Source: Naegleria lovaniensis
Lineage: Eukaryota; Heterolobosea; Eutetramitea; Acrasida; Naegleriidae
Direction: 5' to 3'
Length of the DNA stretch: 64,000 nucleotides
NCBI RefSeq assembly: GCF_003324165.1
Contig: NW_025407868.1
Span: 124,001 to 188,000 of the forward strand
Shown: one piece after another, positions 49,601 to 59,255 of the stretch
Layout of the letters: the number at the start of each line of letters is the position of its first letter
How positions within the stretch are numbered: the first letter of the stretch is position 1
Made by a program: the position numbers and the translations under genes
Notes under the pieces: model-generated
What the model saw: only the letters and a program-made list of their open reading frames with translations
What the model was told of the DNA's origin: nothing
Database searches by the model: none

Positions 49601-50593
49601 TTAAATATCAAGGTGTAGCACCACGCAACAATCTTCAAATAATTCACGTTTCACATTCTCCACAAGATATTCTTTGAGAGCTACTTCTCCCTGATTTCAT
49701 TATAAATGTTATCAAATAAAACTGTTGTTACGAGAACACAACCCAACACGTACCTTTTCAGTCATTGTGTAACCATTTCCTGCGAATAATTCTCGTATTC
49801 CACATGCAAAATATAAAAACGCTCTCACGTCAATCAGAGAAGGTTCTTCATTCTTCAATTTCTTCTTTTCCTGCATGCTCTGTAAGAATTTTTCTTCAGT
49901 AGACCAATACAACGGGTGGCTTGTACCACTTCTTCTGACTTCTGCAAAATCAAAATCGGCACGTTTTCTAATCTCTTCAAATGATGTTGTTTGTAATTCG
50001 TCAAAATACTTATCAAAGTAAGGAAATGCTTTTGGAAATAAATGTTTGACCATTGTGTGAACTCCATTCCAATCGGCTCTTTCAATAAGAGCTCCTGTCT
50101 TTTTCAAAAAAGAATCTCGTTCTACAACAATCATTTCAAAGCGAACATTGTGTGAAATCTTTTCCTTGACATAGGACTCTTCAAAACCGATCAAGTGAAG
50201 TATTTCTAAAGCTTCTTCTTCCGCTAATTTTCCATCTTGACAAGCTTTTGTCTTGTTGGGAGTGCTATTTTCATTATTTGAAGAATAAGATGCATTTGAA
50301 TGGTCAAGACAACCGTTCATCCTCTTATATTTTTCAGCAATATGTAAAATTCTTTCAACTCCATCCTCTCCGAACATGAATGCTGTTTTATCCAAGGGAT
50401 CATCGGTGAGCTGAAGAAAGGCTTCTGTATTCTCTCTTCTTCCTTTACAGACGCGACCGATCAAATTTTGCACTTGAAAATGTTCTGGAATCGACTCTGG
50501 ATGATGAACCATGTGATAGAATTGTTGTGGTGAATCGATCGTGATTACGGAATGATCGGAAGAGAGTGATGATGATGGTGTTGGTTTTGACAT
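49601..50593 (-). CDS. Hypothetical protein, 309 aa, two exons
   Basis: Exons are 50593-49754 and 49690-49601 with a 63-bp GT-AG intron; the second exon continues in frame from YTMTEK to GEVALKEYLVEN and ends CVVLHLDI. I do not recognise the family. The protein is soluble, charged, with a Ser-rich head, a segment IDSPQQFYHMVHHPESIPEHFQV and an acidic helix (AEEEALEILHLIGFEE). The ATG at 50593 follows CCAGAAAA. It ends 32 bp before the Rho GTPase start. Confidence 0.65.
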
Positions 50594-50746
50594 TTTTCTG
50601 GTGTGATCGTAGTACTCAACTACTAAACACTGTTTCGATGTTGGAATTGAACCCATTCCAAACCTCAAGTATTCAACGATCGCAACAGATTAAACAGAAA
50701 ATCATTGAAAGCTCATTTGAGAAATCAACTCAATGGAATCTTTTTA

Positions 50747-53699
50747 TCATCGATGCTTGAATAGCCAACTTAAAAAGGAGAACTTTTTACGGGGCGTGGA
50801 AGTTGTTGAATTCCTTGTTGTTGAATTTGTGGTGTTGGCAGTTGAAGTTGGAACTGTACTTTTTGGTGTTGAGCTCGTTGTTGTGGTTTCATTCACATGA
50901 TTCTCAATTTCATGCTCGCCATTCCATAGTTTCTTCAGAGTGACTTGATCCATTACCTTTTTTCCTCTCTTTTTCGCTAATTTGATAATAAAAGTTCTAG
51001 TGTCTGGTTCCAATTCTTCATGAAATGATTTTTGAATGTAAACTTGCTCAAAGTGTTCCACTGCAAAATTGAGACACATTTCTCGAAGAGAATACGCAGC
51101 ATGTACATCACAAATAGTTAAGAGTGATACAATAGTTTCAAGATCAATATACTTGGAAATGTAAGTTTCACAAAATGTCTTGAATGGTCGAGAAGTGAAA
51201 TAATTTCCCACGGCCAAACATTCACATGCATTGAGAGTGGACAAATTGGTGTCATATTTTCCCATCCACAATTCTTGACAAGGTCGTTCTCCACAGTACA
51301 AGAAGTAAATCATGGGCAAGAGATTTTCAACATTAAACAAGTAATTGTCATCATCGAATTCATTTCTATCCAACTTGATGCAATGATTGTCAGAGGAATT
51401 TTCTTGCATGTTTGACACAAAGAGACTTTTGAAGAATTCTGAAAGGGATAGCACGACTCGATGACAACTGAGTGAACATAATTCTCCAGATTTGCTTGTC
51501 ATTTGAAGTGTACAATCCTCATACGTATTTGGTGTTGAGAAAATTCCATGTAAATGTTTTGCAATTCTACTTTTCCTAATTTTTGGATCCTCAATGTGCA
51601 CATCCCCATAGAGAAATAATCCTCGTGTTTGTCGGTTATCTTTGGACAAGTTTTCATATTTAGATTTAGATTTTGACCATGTCAGATAAGATTCCAGTAA
51701 CGGATCAGAAATTAAAGTTTCAGAAATGGTTGTTTGTGAAATTTGAGTTTTGCCATTCCACAACTGACTCTCCAAATAGTAAAAGAGTTCAATCATTTTT
51801 CTTGTTGTTAAGTTAATCAGTCTGGCTTTCTGTTGATCCTTCTCTTTTCGAGTATCGAAATGTCGTTGATCCGTGTATAAATATGAAAGATAAAAGCAGA
51901 TGGAGTCATAAATAATTTTCAACCCATCTTCACAACCCCATTCTTTTCTTTGTTTGTCTGAAAGTGTACAGTCAATGGTCACCACAGTTCTAATCGAGTT
52001 TTTACAAGTTGCATCTAATTCAGTAGAATATTCTTCCTTACAGTGTTGTTCGTGTGAGTCCAAACCAAAAATTGCTCCTCGTAAGAAACGATTCAATTTT
52101 TTCGATTCCACTAATTGGAGAAGAGTTGGACATCGTGCCAATAAAATACATTTGTGTAAATAAATCTCTTTTGTTTGTTGAGATCGGTAAGACCTTAATT
52201 CCAATTTAAGATCACTAAATTCTTCATTGTTGATGAATTGAGAAAACACAGTTCCAGAATCCTTTGCATAGGCAATGGCTACAGTAGAACCACAATCGAT
52301 TTGATCAATTTCTATAACAAGTTTCACATCACAATAATTTTGATGAAAATTAATGAACGTGATGAATTCTTCGATTTGAAATTCACTTACTTTGACCATA
52401 AAATGCAGTCACAAGTGTTCCAAAAAAGCATCTTGGTTTCGTTGGAGAGTGTCCAAGATTCTTGTCGCCATTTCCTCCCCATGTAAAAACTTCTCCATTC
52501 TTGGTTAGTGCAGCGCAAAAATAATGTTTGTTAGAACCCCAAAATGATAGACAATCTTTACATTGTGACACTTTGATAATGTCTCTCAGTCCTGGAACCA
52601 ATGTTAATCTATTGTCACGAAGAATTAATTCACCACAATACATGGTCTCATAGTTCATTCCGAGGGAGTAAACATTTCCCAAACCTGTTAACATATATTG
52701 AGGAAGAAATGATCGATTTGGTTCGTTTTTTCTGATGTGAAGAACTTACTTGATAAAAACAATACATGATGCTCTTTCACTGAACCACCAACCCAAAAAC
52801 CTCCATCTGGACAATTGAGCTCATTTGATTTTACAGGAAAATGTGAAGTATTTCCATGAAATTGAAGTGTTTGACAAGTCTCGTCAGGAATGTGAAATGC
52901 AAAGTCGTTTGTACAAAGTAATTGATGAGAGGGTTGAAATCGTCGAATGGTCGAGATGGTGTGATTGGCAATTACAGAACATTGCTTCAATGCTCCACTG
53001 GCTAAGCAAAATACAAGAACCATATTTCACACTCAGTTGTAAACATTCTCTTCGATTACATGAGAACATACCATAATGTATCACAAAAGAATCACATCCA
53101 TCTCCACTGATTTTCACAATTTTTGAATGGTCTATACCTTTATCCTCCACAAATGTCATGAATAATTGATTTGAATCTTTTAACCAAAATAGCTTTCCAA
53201 GGTTTGATAAACCAATCAATTGACTTCTGTGTAAGCAAACAATCATTATTAAATGCTCATTCGTTGCTAAGTCTTCCTCACGAAGAGTTATTAACTCAGG
53301 TGTTGAAATGTTTGCAAATTCACTTTCATTTGGATCTTGTGACGTCGTAGATCCTGGTGTTGGTGAGTCTGTCTCTTCATACGATTTTTTGATTAATTTA
53401 AATCGATATAATTCTCCCCCATCTATTCCAAATGTAGTTCCCAAACATGTTTAAAAGTTCATACATTGTAATTATTGATTTTAAAATTGATGAAAAAGTT
53501 TCCAGTGATTAGGGTCAACACAATTTCACAATTCACAAATCATCATTTCGAAAAAATGTTTTATATTTGTTAAACACTCACCCAACAAAATATAGAAATC
53601 ATTGGATCCACTCGCAAGCACTTGCTTCACAGAAAGAGGTAAAGCAAAATTGACAAGTTTCGGAAGGTGTGAATCTCCCCATACAAACACTCTTCCCAT
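50747..53699 (-). CDS. RCC1-repeat protein with tandem BTB domains
   Basis: Five exons (53699-53582, 53422-53072, 53001-52750, 52684-52391, 52311-50747) join in frame to 859 residues; introns are 159, 70, 65 and 79 bp. Exons 1-4 encode a beta-propeller of RCC1-type repeats (GRVFVWGD, DGGELYRF, SFVIHYASGALKQCSVI, HHVLFLSSLGNVYSLGMN, GEVFTWGGNGDKNLGH, CGSTVAIAYA). The last exon adds two BTB-like domains (FSDLKLELRS..LHKCILLARCPTL and YEDCTLQM..CHRVVLSLSEFFKSLF, then MIYFLYCG). This is the RCBTB/RLD-BTB plan, used by CUL3 adaptors. The end is Ser/Thr-rich and basic. The first ATG is in GTCATGG without an A-run, so an additional upstream exon is possible. Confidence 0.85.
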
Positions 53700-53969
53700 G
53701 ACCTGTGGACAATGAAGATGTCTGGAATTTTTTTATCACAAGTTAACAAAAAAAAGCATATGGAACTTGGAACAATATGAAGAACATCTTAACTTGAGCC
53801 CAAGTTTGTTGGTGTATTGGTTGAATCTCGCCCCTTGTGTCACTCTTAATTTCTTTGAAAAGAATTGTTCTTGGTCTAGAATTAATTTTTGGCTTGAAGT
53901 GGTCCCTATTAACTGAAGGATCAATTTCAAAACTTCCTCAGGAATTAATTATCCAATAACAACAATAAC

Positions 53970-54067
53970 GTAGCCATGAATCATGCGTCTTGTGGCCTTT
54001 TGACCACAATTATAAATCCGTTTTGGTTTTAATTTGTTTATTCCTTGCATTAGAAACTGGTTGAAAA
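53970..54067 (-). repeat. Inverted copy of the 5S rRNA upstream region (with first 6 nt of 5S)
   Basis: Read on the minus strand, this 98-bp block matches 56614-56711 on the plus strand at 92 of 98 positions. The 56614-56705 part is the 5' flank of the 5S gene and the shared block ends in GGCTAC, the first six bases of 5S. After that the two copies differ completely. So this is an orphan 5S promoter flank, either a truncated 5S copy or a rearrangement. It contains a TTATAA-like element and the mirrored GGCC-AAAA-GGCC tract. Confidence 0.75.
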
Positions 54068-54718
54068 CGTTTCTGATCATCTTTTAAATATATTCATTCC
54101 AAAACGATCAAGTTGTTTTTCATGGGTTTTCTCTTTTAACCAAGATACTGCCGAGATTTTATGTCTTCTCCTTAAACCACAAAGTTTGTGGGCGTCCCTT
54201 TTCCATGTTTGGGGTTTTTTTGTGATATGTTCGAATGTCTCCTTATCGTATCAGGTGCATTAAAGGAGCATGGGTAAATTCTGACCATGGTCCACGTTTA
54301 GACCTCGACTTTTTTCATCTACAGATACTTGCGGGAATATAATTTTATTCCCATTCGAGAGTTGAGAATATAAAGATGACGTAATCCTCAGACCTCAAAT
54401 GTATCTCAGAGCATTCAAAAAAGATTTCCTTCCTTTTCCAACACTAACTCATTCGACAATTAAAGCGAATCCATCGATTGGTCACTGTGTCCTCCTTCAC
54501 AAGACATTTCGACAGAACCTTTGAGGCTCAATTTTACCTAAGTCCCTCTTATTGGTTTAACACTTTTTAGAGCACGAACCATTAAAACGGAATTCTTCCG
54601 AGGATTCAATGGTGAGGGCATTCGGACGCGGCTGCAGCTTGCTCGAACTGTTAAACGTTTAAAAAACATCTCGCAAGAGGTAATTTGAATATCCAAAAAA
54701 AAACAACGCAAGAGAACC
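54068..54718. other. Intergenic region, no gene seen
   Basis: A 0.65-kb stretch before the two-TM protein. Minus-strand open frames here are short and lack ATG starts or family resemblance. No RNA gene was recognised. Confidence 0.4.
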
Positions 54719-55393
54719 ATGTTGATGAACAAGGAAACAATGACCTGTCGCGAACGTCCTGTTCGAAGATCACTCTTAGAGTTTTATGACCCAGACTCAC
54801 CGTCCAATGCCATTGATTATTCACAATTAGCATCCTTTGTTTTTCCTAAACACAAGGATGACACACCCACCAACGAAACACTTCAAGATATTGACTTGAC
54901 TGCTGCCAATTCATTTGCAGACAATGTCATACCTCATCACTCAAACTTTGAGGACAATGAATCCTTTGTCAAGTTGGAATTAGATTTTTCAAAAAACGAA
55001 CCTAACAATTGTTCTCAGAGCAAGGAAGAACAAACTCTCAATTCTTCAAACGACACAAGTACGCAGTACCAAGTGTCGCATCTCTCCACGAATTTGGCCA
55101 CAATTCAAATACCGCTCAATGTTGTTGTAACCATTATGTTAGTTTTATTCCAACAGATGTTGCATCAAACCATTCTCACTCTCTCATTGGCCATCTTTTG
55201 CTGCATGCTTCTGTCCCTTGTTGAAGATCATTCAAGACGAAATGAATCTCTGGCAAAAGCAAACGCTCGACTGAAAGAACTCATTCGTTTGTGTAGAGAT
55301 CAAAGCACGGAAATGTTGAGAAATGAATCGTTCATGTTTGAAATCCCAAACCTGAGTCTATTTTGTGTGTTAAACCATTTACAAAGTCGATAA
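54719..55393 (+). CDS. Hypothetical protein with a C-terminal hairpin of two TM segments
   Basis: A 224-residue single-exon product. The first 130 residues are acidic and Ser/Asn-rich. A hydrophobic stretch near residues 132-172 (VVVTIMLVLFQQM, TLSLAIFCCMLLSLVE) probably forms two membrane helices, followed by a charged helix (RRNESLAKANARLKELIRL). I do not recognise the family. The ATG at 54719 lies in GAGAACCATG, without the A-run. Confidence 0.5.
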   Translation: MLMNKETMTCRERPVRRSLLEFYDPDSPSNAIDYSQLASFVFPKHKDDTPTNETLQDIDLTAANSFADNVIPHHSNFEDNESFVKLELDFSKNEPNNCSQSKEEQTLNSSNDTSTQYQVSHLSTNLATIQIPLNVVVTIMLVLFQQMLHQTILTLSLAIFCCMLLSLVEDHSRRNESLAKANARLKELIRLCRDQSTEMLRNESFMFEIPNLSLFCVLNHLQSR

Positions 55394-55691
55394 TGAAGAA
55401 CAGCACAATTTGTGAACAAAATCACCACTGCAACACAGTTTCATCTTGTTTAAGATGACCATTGCAGCTTATCAAGCATCAATAAAACCAAAGTCATTAC
55501 TTATCATTGACTTGCCATATTTTTCACGATCATGAAATTTTTGAGAGAACTTGGGAGCGTGAACGTGAAGACTTTGAGTACTTTCACAGTCGATATGAGA
55601 AAGTTAAATACACTGAGAGAATAGGTCCAAATTTACATTCTTCAACAACCAAAAAAACAATTAAACTCACGAATATTGAACCACTCAAAAG

Positions 55692-56483
55692 ATGTACCAT
55701 CAAAGAAGACCAAGTACTTCAACATCATCTTCAATTTCTCATCAACAAATGGGTTATGAAATTCCATCTTCTATGCAACATCGCCACCAAGAACAATTCT
55801 ATCAACATTCCTATAAAATGGAAGACGCTTTGCAAGGTCTTCAACTCGTCTTATTAGTCGATAAAAGTGGCTCCATGAAAACCGTAGATGAAGACGCTAC
55901 AGGACAAGGACGAACGAATGGTATGATTAAACAAAACGAGTGGACTCGATATGATAATGTATTTCAAGTTGCAAAATATTTAGCTGAAAGTGTGTTTGAA
56001 TATGACGCCAATGGATCTGTACCTATTTTCTTCTTTGATAACAATGTGGTGGAAGAGGAGGCCACAAGTATTGGACAAATGTTAGTCAAGTTTAGAAATC
56101 ACAAACCTCAAAATGGAAGTACCAATATGTTGGAAGCATTAAGAATGGCATTCGATAGACACTTGAATAATAGAGAGAATATCTTGTTTATTGTGTTTAC
56201 CGATGGATGTCCCAATGCTGGTCAGGAGATTAAGATTTTGGATTTGATTCACAAGAAAGTTGTGAAATCAGATCCAACAGGAAACAGAGTGAATATTTTG
56301 TTCATTCGTCATGGTGACGATCAAGGTGCCATTGAATTCTTGCAATATTTGGATGATTGTCAGTTAATTGGAGAGAATGTTGATACAAAGAGTGACAATG
56401 CTATCTTTGCGATGGGACCTAAAAATGTCATTCTTAATGCAATTTTCGAACATTTGGATGAAGAATTCAAGCATTTCATATAA
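55692..56483 (+). CDS. von Willebrand factor A-domain protein
   Basis: A 263-residue protein. A Gln/Ser-rich head precedes a vWA fold: LVLLVDKSGSM with the MIDAS DxSxS (Asp57, Ser59, Ser61), NGSTNMLEALRMAF with the MIDAS Thr, and FIVFTDGCPNAGQE with the MIDAS Asp. No other domain is present, so it is likely an intracellular adapter that binds ligands through Mg2+. Similar stand-alone vWA proteins exist in many protists. The ATG at 55692 lies in AAAAGATG. Confidence 0.85.
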   Translation: MYHQRRPSTSTSSSISHQQMGYEIPSSMQHRHQEQFYQHSYKMEDALQGLQLVLLVDKSGSMKTVDEDATGQGRTNGMIKQNEWTRYDNVFQVAKYLAESVFEYDANGSVPIFFFDNNVVEEEATSIGQMLVKFRNHKPQNGSTNMLEALRMAFDRHLNNRENILFIVFTDGCPNAGQEIKILDLIHKKVVKSDPTGNRVNILFIRHGDDQGAIEFLQYLDDCQLIGENVDTKSDNAIFAMGPKNVILNAIFEHLDEEFKHFI

Positions 56484-56705
56484 CTTTGTGGTGATCACTC
56501 AGGCTTTCTGTAAATAACCTATAAATAAGGCACAGTACTTTTCAAGTTTGCTTTATTCCGTAATCCTTGACAGGCCATTTCTTCACGTGACAAGAAGGGT
56601 ATGCTTTGATTCATTTTCAACCAGGTTCTAATGCAAGGAATAAACAAATTAAAACGAAAACAGATTTATAAGTGTGGCCAAAAGGCCACAAGACGTATGA
56701 TTCAT

Positions 56706-56823
56706 GGCTACGGCCATATCACGATGAATGCACCTCATCCCGTCCGATTTGAGAAGTTAAGCATCGTCGAGCTGCATCAGTACTGAGGTTGGAGACAACT
56801 TGGGAACCTGCAGTGCTGTAGCC
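56706..56823 (+). rRNA. 5S ribosomal RNA
   Basis: The 118-nt sequence has eukaryotic 5S landmarks: GGCTACGGCCAT at the 5' end paired with GTAGCC at the 3' end (helix I), CCCGTCCGATTTGAGAAGTTAAGCA-like boxes including GAAGTTAAGC in internal control box A, and GGTTGGAGACAACTTGGGAA in box C. A T6 run follows directly. The upstream 92 bp is duplicated in inverted form at 53970-54067. Confidence 0.93.
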
Positions 56824-56829
56824 TTTTTT
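56824..56829 (+). terminator. Pol III terminator of the 5S gene
   Basis: TTTTTT immediately follows the 3' end of the 5S sequence, as expected of RNA polymerase III termination. Confidence 0.85.
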
Positions 56830-56845
56830 GACATCAACAGACCGT

Positions 56846-56961
56846 ACACAATGTGCTTCGTAACCCTAGCCAGTGTTGAAAAAGTAACCTCATCCCGAAG
56901 CAGTTGAGATTGGGGTTACTTGGTTGACAAACAATGGATGTGGTTACGAAGGACATTGTGT
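56846..56961. repeat. Long imperfect inverted repeat / candidate structured RNA
   Basis: Outer arms 56846-56865 and 56942-56961 (20 bp, one mismatch; ACACAATGTGCTTCGTAACC against its complement) and inner arms 56882-56889 and 56914-56921 (AAGTAACC / GGTTACTT, extended by a G-U pair) are nested with partial pairing between them (CCAGTGTTG against CAAACAATGG). The whole 116 bp can fold into one long imperfect hairpin. A T4 run follows at 56961-56964. It starts 17 bp after the 5S terminator. It could be a small RNA gene or a short non-autonomous (MITE-like) element. Confidence 0.6.
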
Positions 56962-57008
56962 TTTATTGTGTTTATAAATTTAATACACTAAAATGCATTG
57001 GTCAAGCC

Positions 57009-58132
57009 TTAAAACTTGCCAATCAAAAGAGCAAGAACAGCACCACCCAACACATACAAAACAAATGCAACTCGACTCATCGAAGATGCCTCTTGCTGTG
57101 GAGGATTTTGTGGTTCATTGTTGGTACTTGGAACAACTATAGCTCTGGCAGCAGGCATATCTGTAGGGATTGTCATTCCATTGCATGAACCATCGCTGGA
57201 AGCACTTGCAATATTAATCTTGACAAGTCTTGCAAAATTATGCTTGTTGTTATCATCCAAATTGCTAGGACTCAAAATTGGAGATCCATTCGAACCTGCA
57301 ATCAATAAATCAGCATCCGTACGGGAAGCATTAAAGTCAAATTTTTGGGCAACCCCAAGAACAAGCCTACGCTCAAAGTAAATATGCATGGCACCCTTCA
57401 CTGCTGTACGGACAATGGAAGTGGTAGTAGTTGAGCCTCCAGCGTTTCGAGGTGGTGTGTTACTGAATTTTGAAAGTAAAATATTTTCATTGAATCATGT
57501 TGAAGTGAAGATGTTCAAATTATACTCAATATAATAACATCAACAACAAAAGACTTACCTACTTGCCAAATATTCGGCAAGACCATGAGCATCAGTGTTT
57601 GGATTTCTGTATCCCAGATAGATATGAGAATTGTACTTGTCGCTACCCATCTTACCAAGTGGTTCACCATTGTCTGGATCATAGGGTAATTCATAATCTC
57701 TGCCATATCTGAAACCAACAGCTCCCCAACCACTGTGGATGATGATAAAGAAAGTGATCCGAACATGTACATTGTTGTGTTTTTATATCAATGATGCCCG
57801 TTGGGTGGTGTATGATCATACGTAAAGAGTGTAAAAACAACGTTTATCAGAAAACGTGTTGAATGATCGTTAAATAAAAACAATTCACATTGTGATGAAT
57901 ATTCCAAAGTGATCACGTGATGTGAAATGATTACAATGACTTACCTGTAACCACCTTGGTAAATTAAACGAGCACGAATGTAATTCTGATTATCACCTCC
58001 TTTGAATATTGACCATTGGAATACATGACCACCCACAGCAATACAATTTGTGAAATTGAGGTTTTGAGCTGTGACGTTGGATACCGCAAAGCAAAGTGCG
58101 GCTGCTACAAGTAAAAGAACAACAAGTTTCAT
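57009..58132 (-). CDS. DOMON-like surface protein
   Basis: Three exons (58132-57945, 57732-57559, 57462-57009) with introns of 212 and 96 bp encode 271 residues; all junctions are GT-AG and keep frame. A signal peptide (MKLVVLLLVAAALCFAV) precedes a DOMON-type beta-sandwich: FQWSIFKGGDNQNYIRARLIYQ, GWGAVGFRYG, KMGSDKYNSHIYLGYRN, DFNASRTDADLLIAGS and FARLVKINIAS. A Pro/Gln-rich stalk and a C-terminal hydrophobic segment (VAFVLYVLGGAVLALLIGKF) follow. Such proteins bind haem or sugars, or sit on the cell surface. The terminal segment could be a membrane anchor or a GPI signal. Confidence 0.8.
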
Positions 58133-58640
58133 CTTGTTAGTTACGTTCTCTGTGTGAAGGAAGAGATGACAATATCTGTCAGTTTTTTTCTTTGATGCTT
58201 CTGCTGTCAAGAAGGATCCTGTTCGTGTTATGCCTGTTGCTGATTCGAATCTACCAGTTGATTTGTGAGGAAGCACGTTTGTGTTTGATTGGTGGGATCA
58301 GTGGAATTTTTTGGACAGATGACGGCTGAGGTGTGTTATCAGGGAATTTGTTTACTTTCGAGAGTCAGAGTGAAGATTGAACGATAACAAGAAAGCGATT
58401 TTATGGACTGATTTGTATGAACTGGGTTATCATAAGAATCGTAGTGATTGGTGAATGGAAGTTTTGTGTTTTCGTTGAGAAAAATAGATGTAAGAATTCA
58501 CCACTCCACCTCAAAGAAAATGATCAATTGATTCCCAGAGAGTGATGACAACGTGCTGCCTCAATGAAGAAATTTTAATAAAAGTCTTGAAAGTACGTGT
58601 TGGAAGAAGGAACATATTTACATGCTGTACAGGTACTCTC
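58133..58640. other. Upstream region of the DOMON-like gene
   Basis: A 0.5-kb gap between the DOMON gene's start (58132) and the stop of the next minus-strand gene (58641). No coding frame of note and no RNA gene are seen. It probably includes the promoter and 5' UTR. Confidence 0.35.
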
Positions 58641-59169
58641 TCAGTAACCTTCATCAACATGATGAGGAGAATCCGTGTTGTGAGTCCTAATTAATGTTTC
58701 AAACTCTGAAAAATCTCCCATTCTCATAATGAACTTGTTTGTGCCTTTCGTAAACACGCCAGTTCCCATGGCTCTCTTATCACAATGACCACTTGTTTTC
58801 TTTCTCAGCTGTTCAAAAGCATCATCTAGAATTTTAAATTCATTTGGAGAGAGTTGTTTTTGATAAGAAGTTCCACTACACGAAATTGTTCAACATTCAT
58901 CGAATCAATATCAAAATCAATAAATAATTATTATGGCAAATATAATGATCATCAACCATCATTCATGCAATGAGCTCAACACAGCTTTCAACCTACCCCG
59001 AATAGCTTCCCGAAGAGCTTTGCATGGGCGTTATTGCATCATAAATCAATAAATAATTATTATTCAATGAATACATGGAAAAATCATTTCCGCAGCCATC
59101 ACAAAATTTCCAGATCAACACAGCACCTTTTGGTGGTTGTTGAGGACCCATTTCACTGAGATCAAACAT
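58641..59169 (-). CDS. Hypothetical protein, 135 aa, two short exons
   Basis: Exons are 59169-58997 and 58875-58641, each encoding fewer than 80 residues, with a 121-bp GTAGGT...TAG intron; the join is in frame. The start follows AACACAAAAAAA, the same context as its neighbours. The protein begins MFDLSEMGPQQPPKGAVLIW, with CDGCGNDFSMYSL carrying a CxxC pair near residue 23, then a helix (ALEQL-like DDAFEQLRKKTSG) and VFTKGTNKFIMRMG, and ends HHVDEGY. I do not recognise the family. An AT-rich 20-bp sequence occurs twice, once in exon 1 (near 59045) and once in the intron (near 58918). Confidence 0.7.
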
Positions 59170-59255
59170 TTTTTTTGTGTTTGAACCAAGCAGAGAGATA
59201 GTGAACTTGCTGCGAAATTCAACTCATGCAACAGTCTAATGCATGTTCGTGTGGG

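Noticed and set aside
53736-53930. Upstream exon of the RCC1-BTB gene
   Set aside because: The frame could join through a weak GTTAAC donor but has no ATG; the start at 53699 is kept with a caveat.
55507-55857. Open frame overlapping the vWA gene
   Set aside because: It lacks an ATG at its head and overlaps the vWA protein in another frame; the vWA protein has clear motifs.
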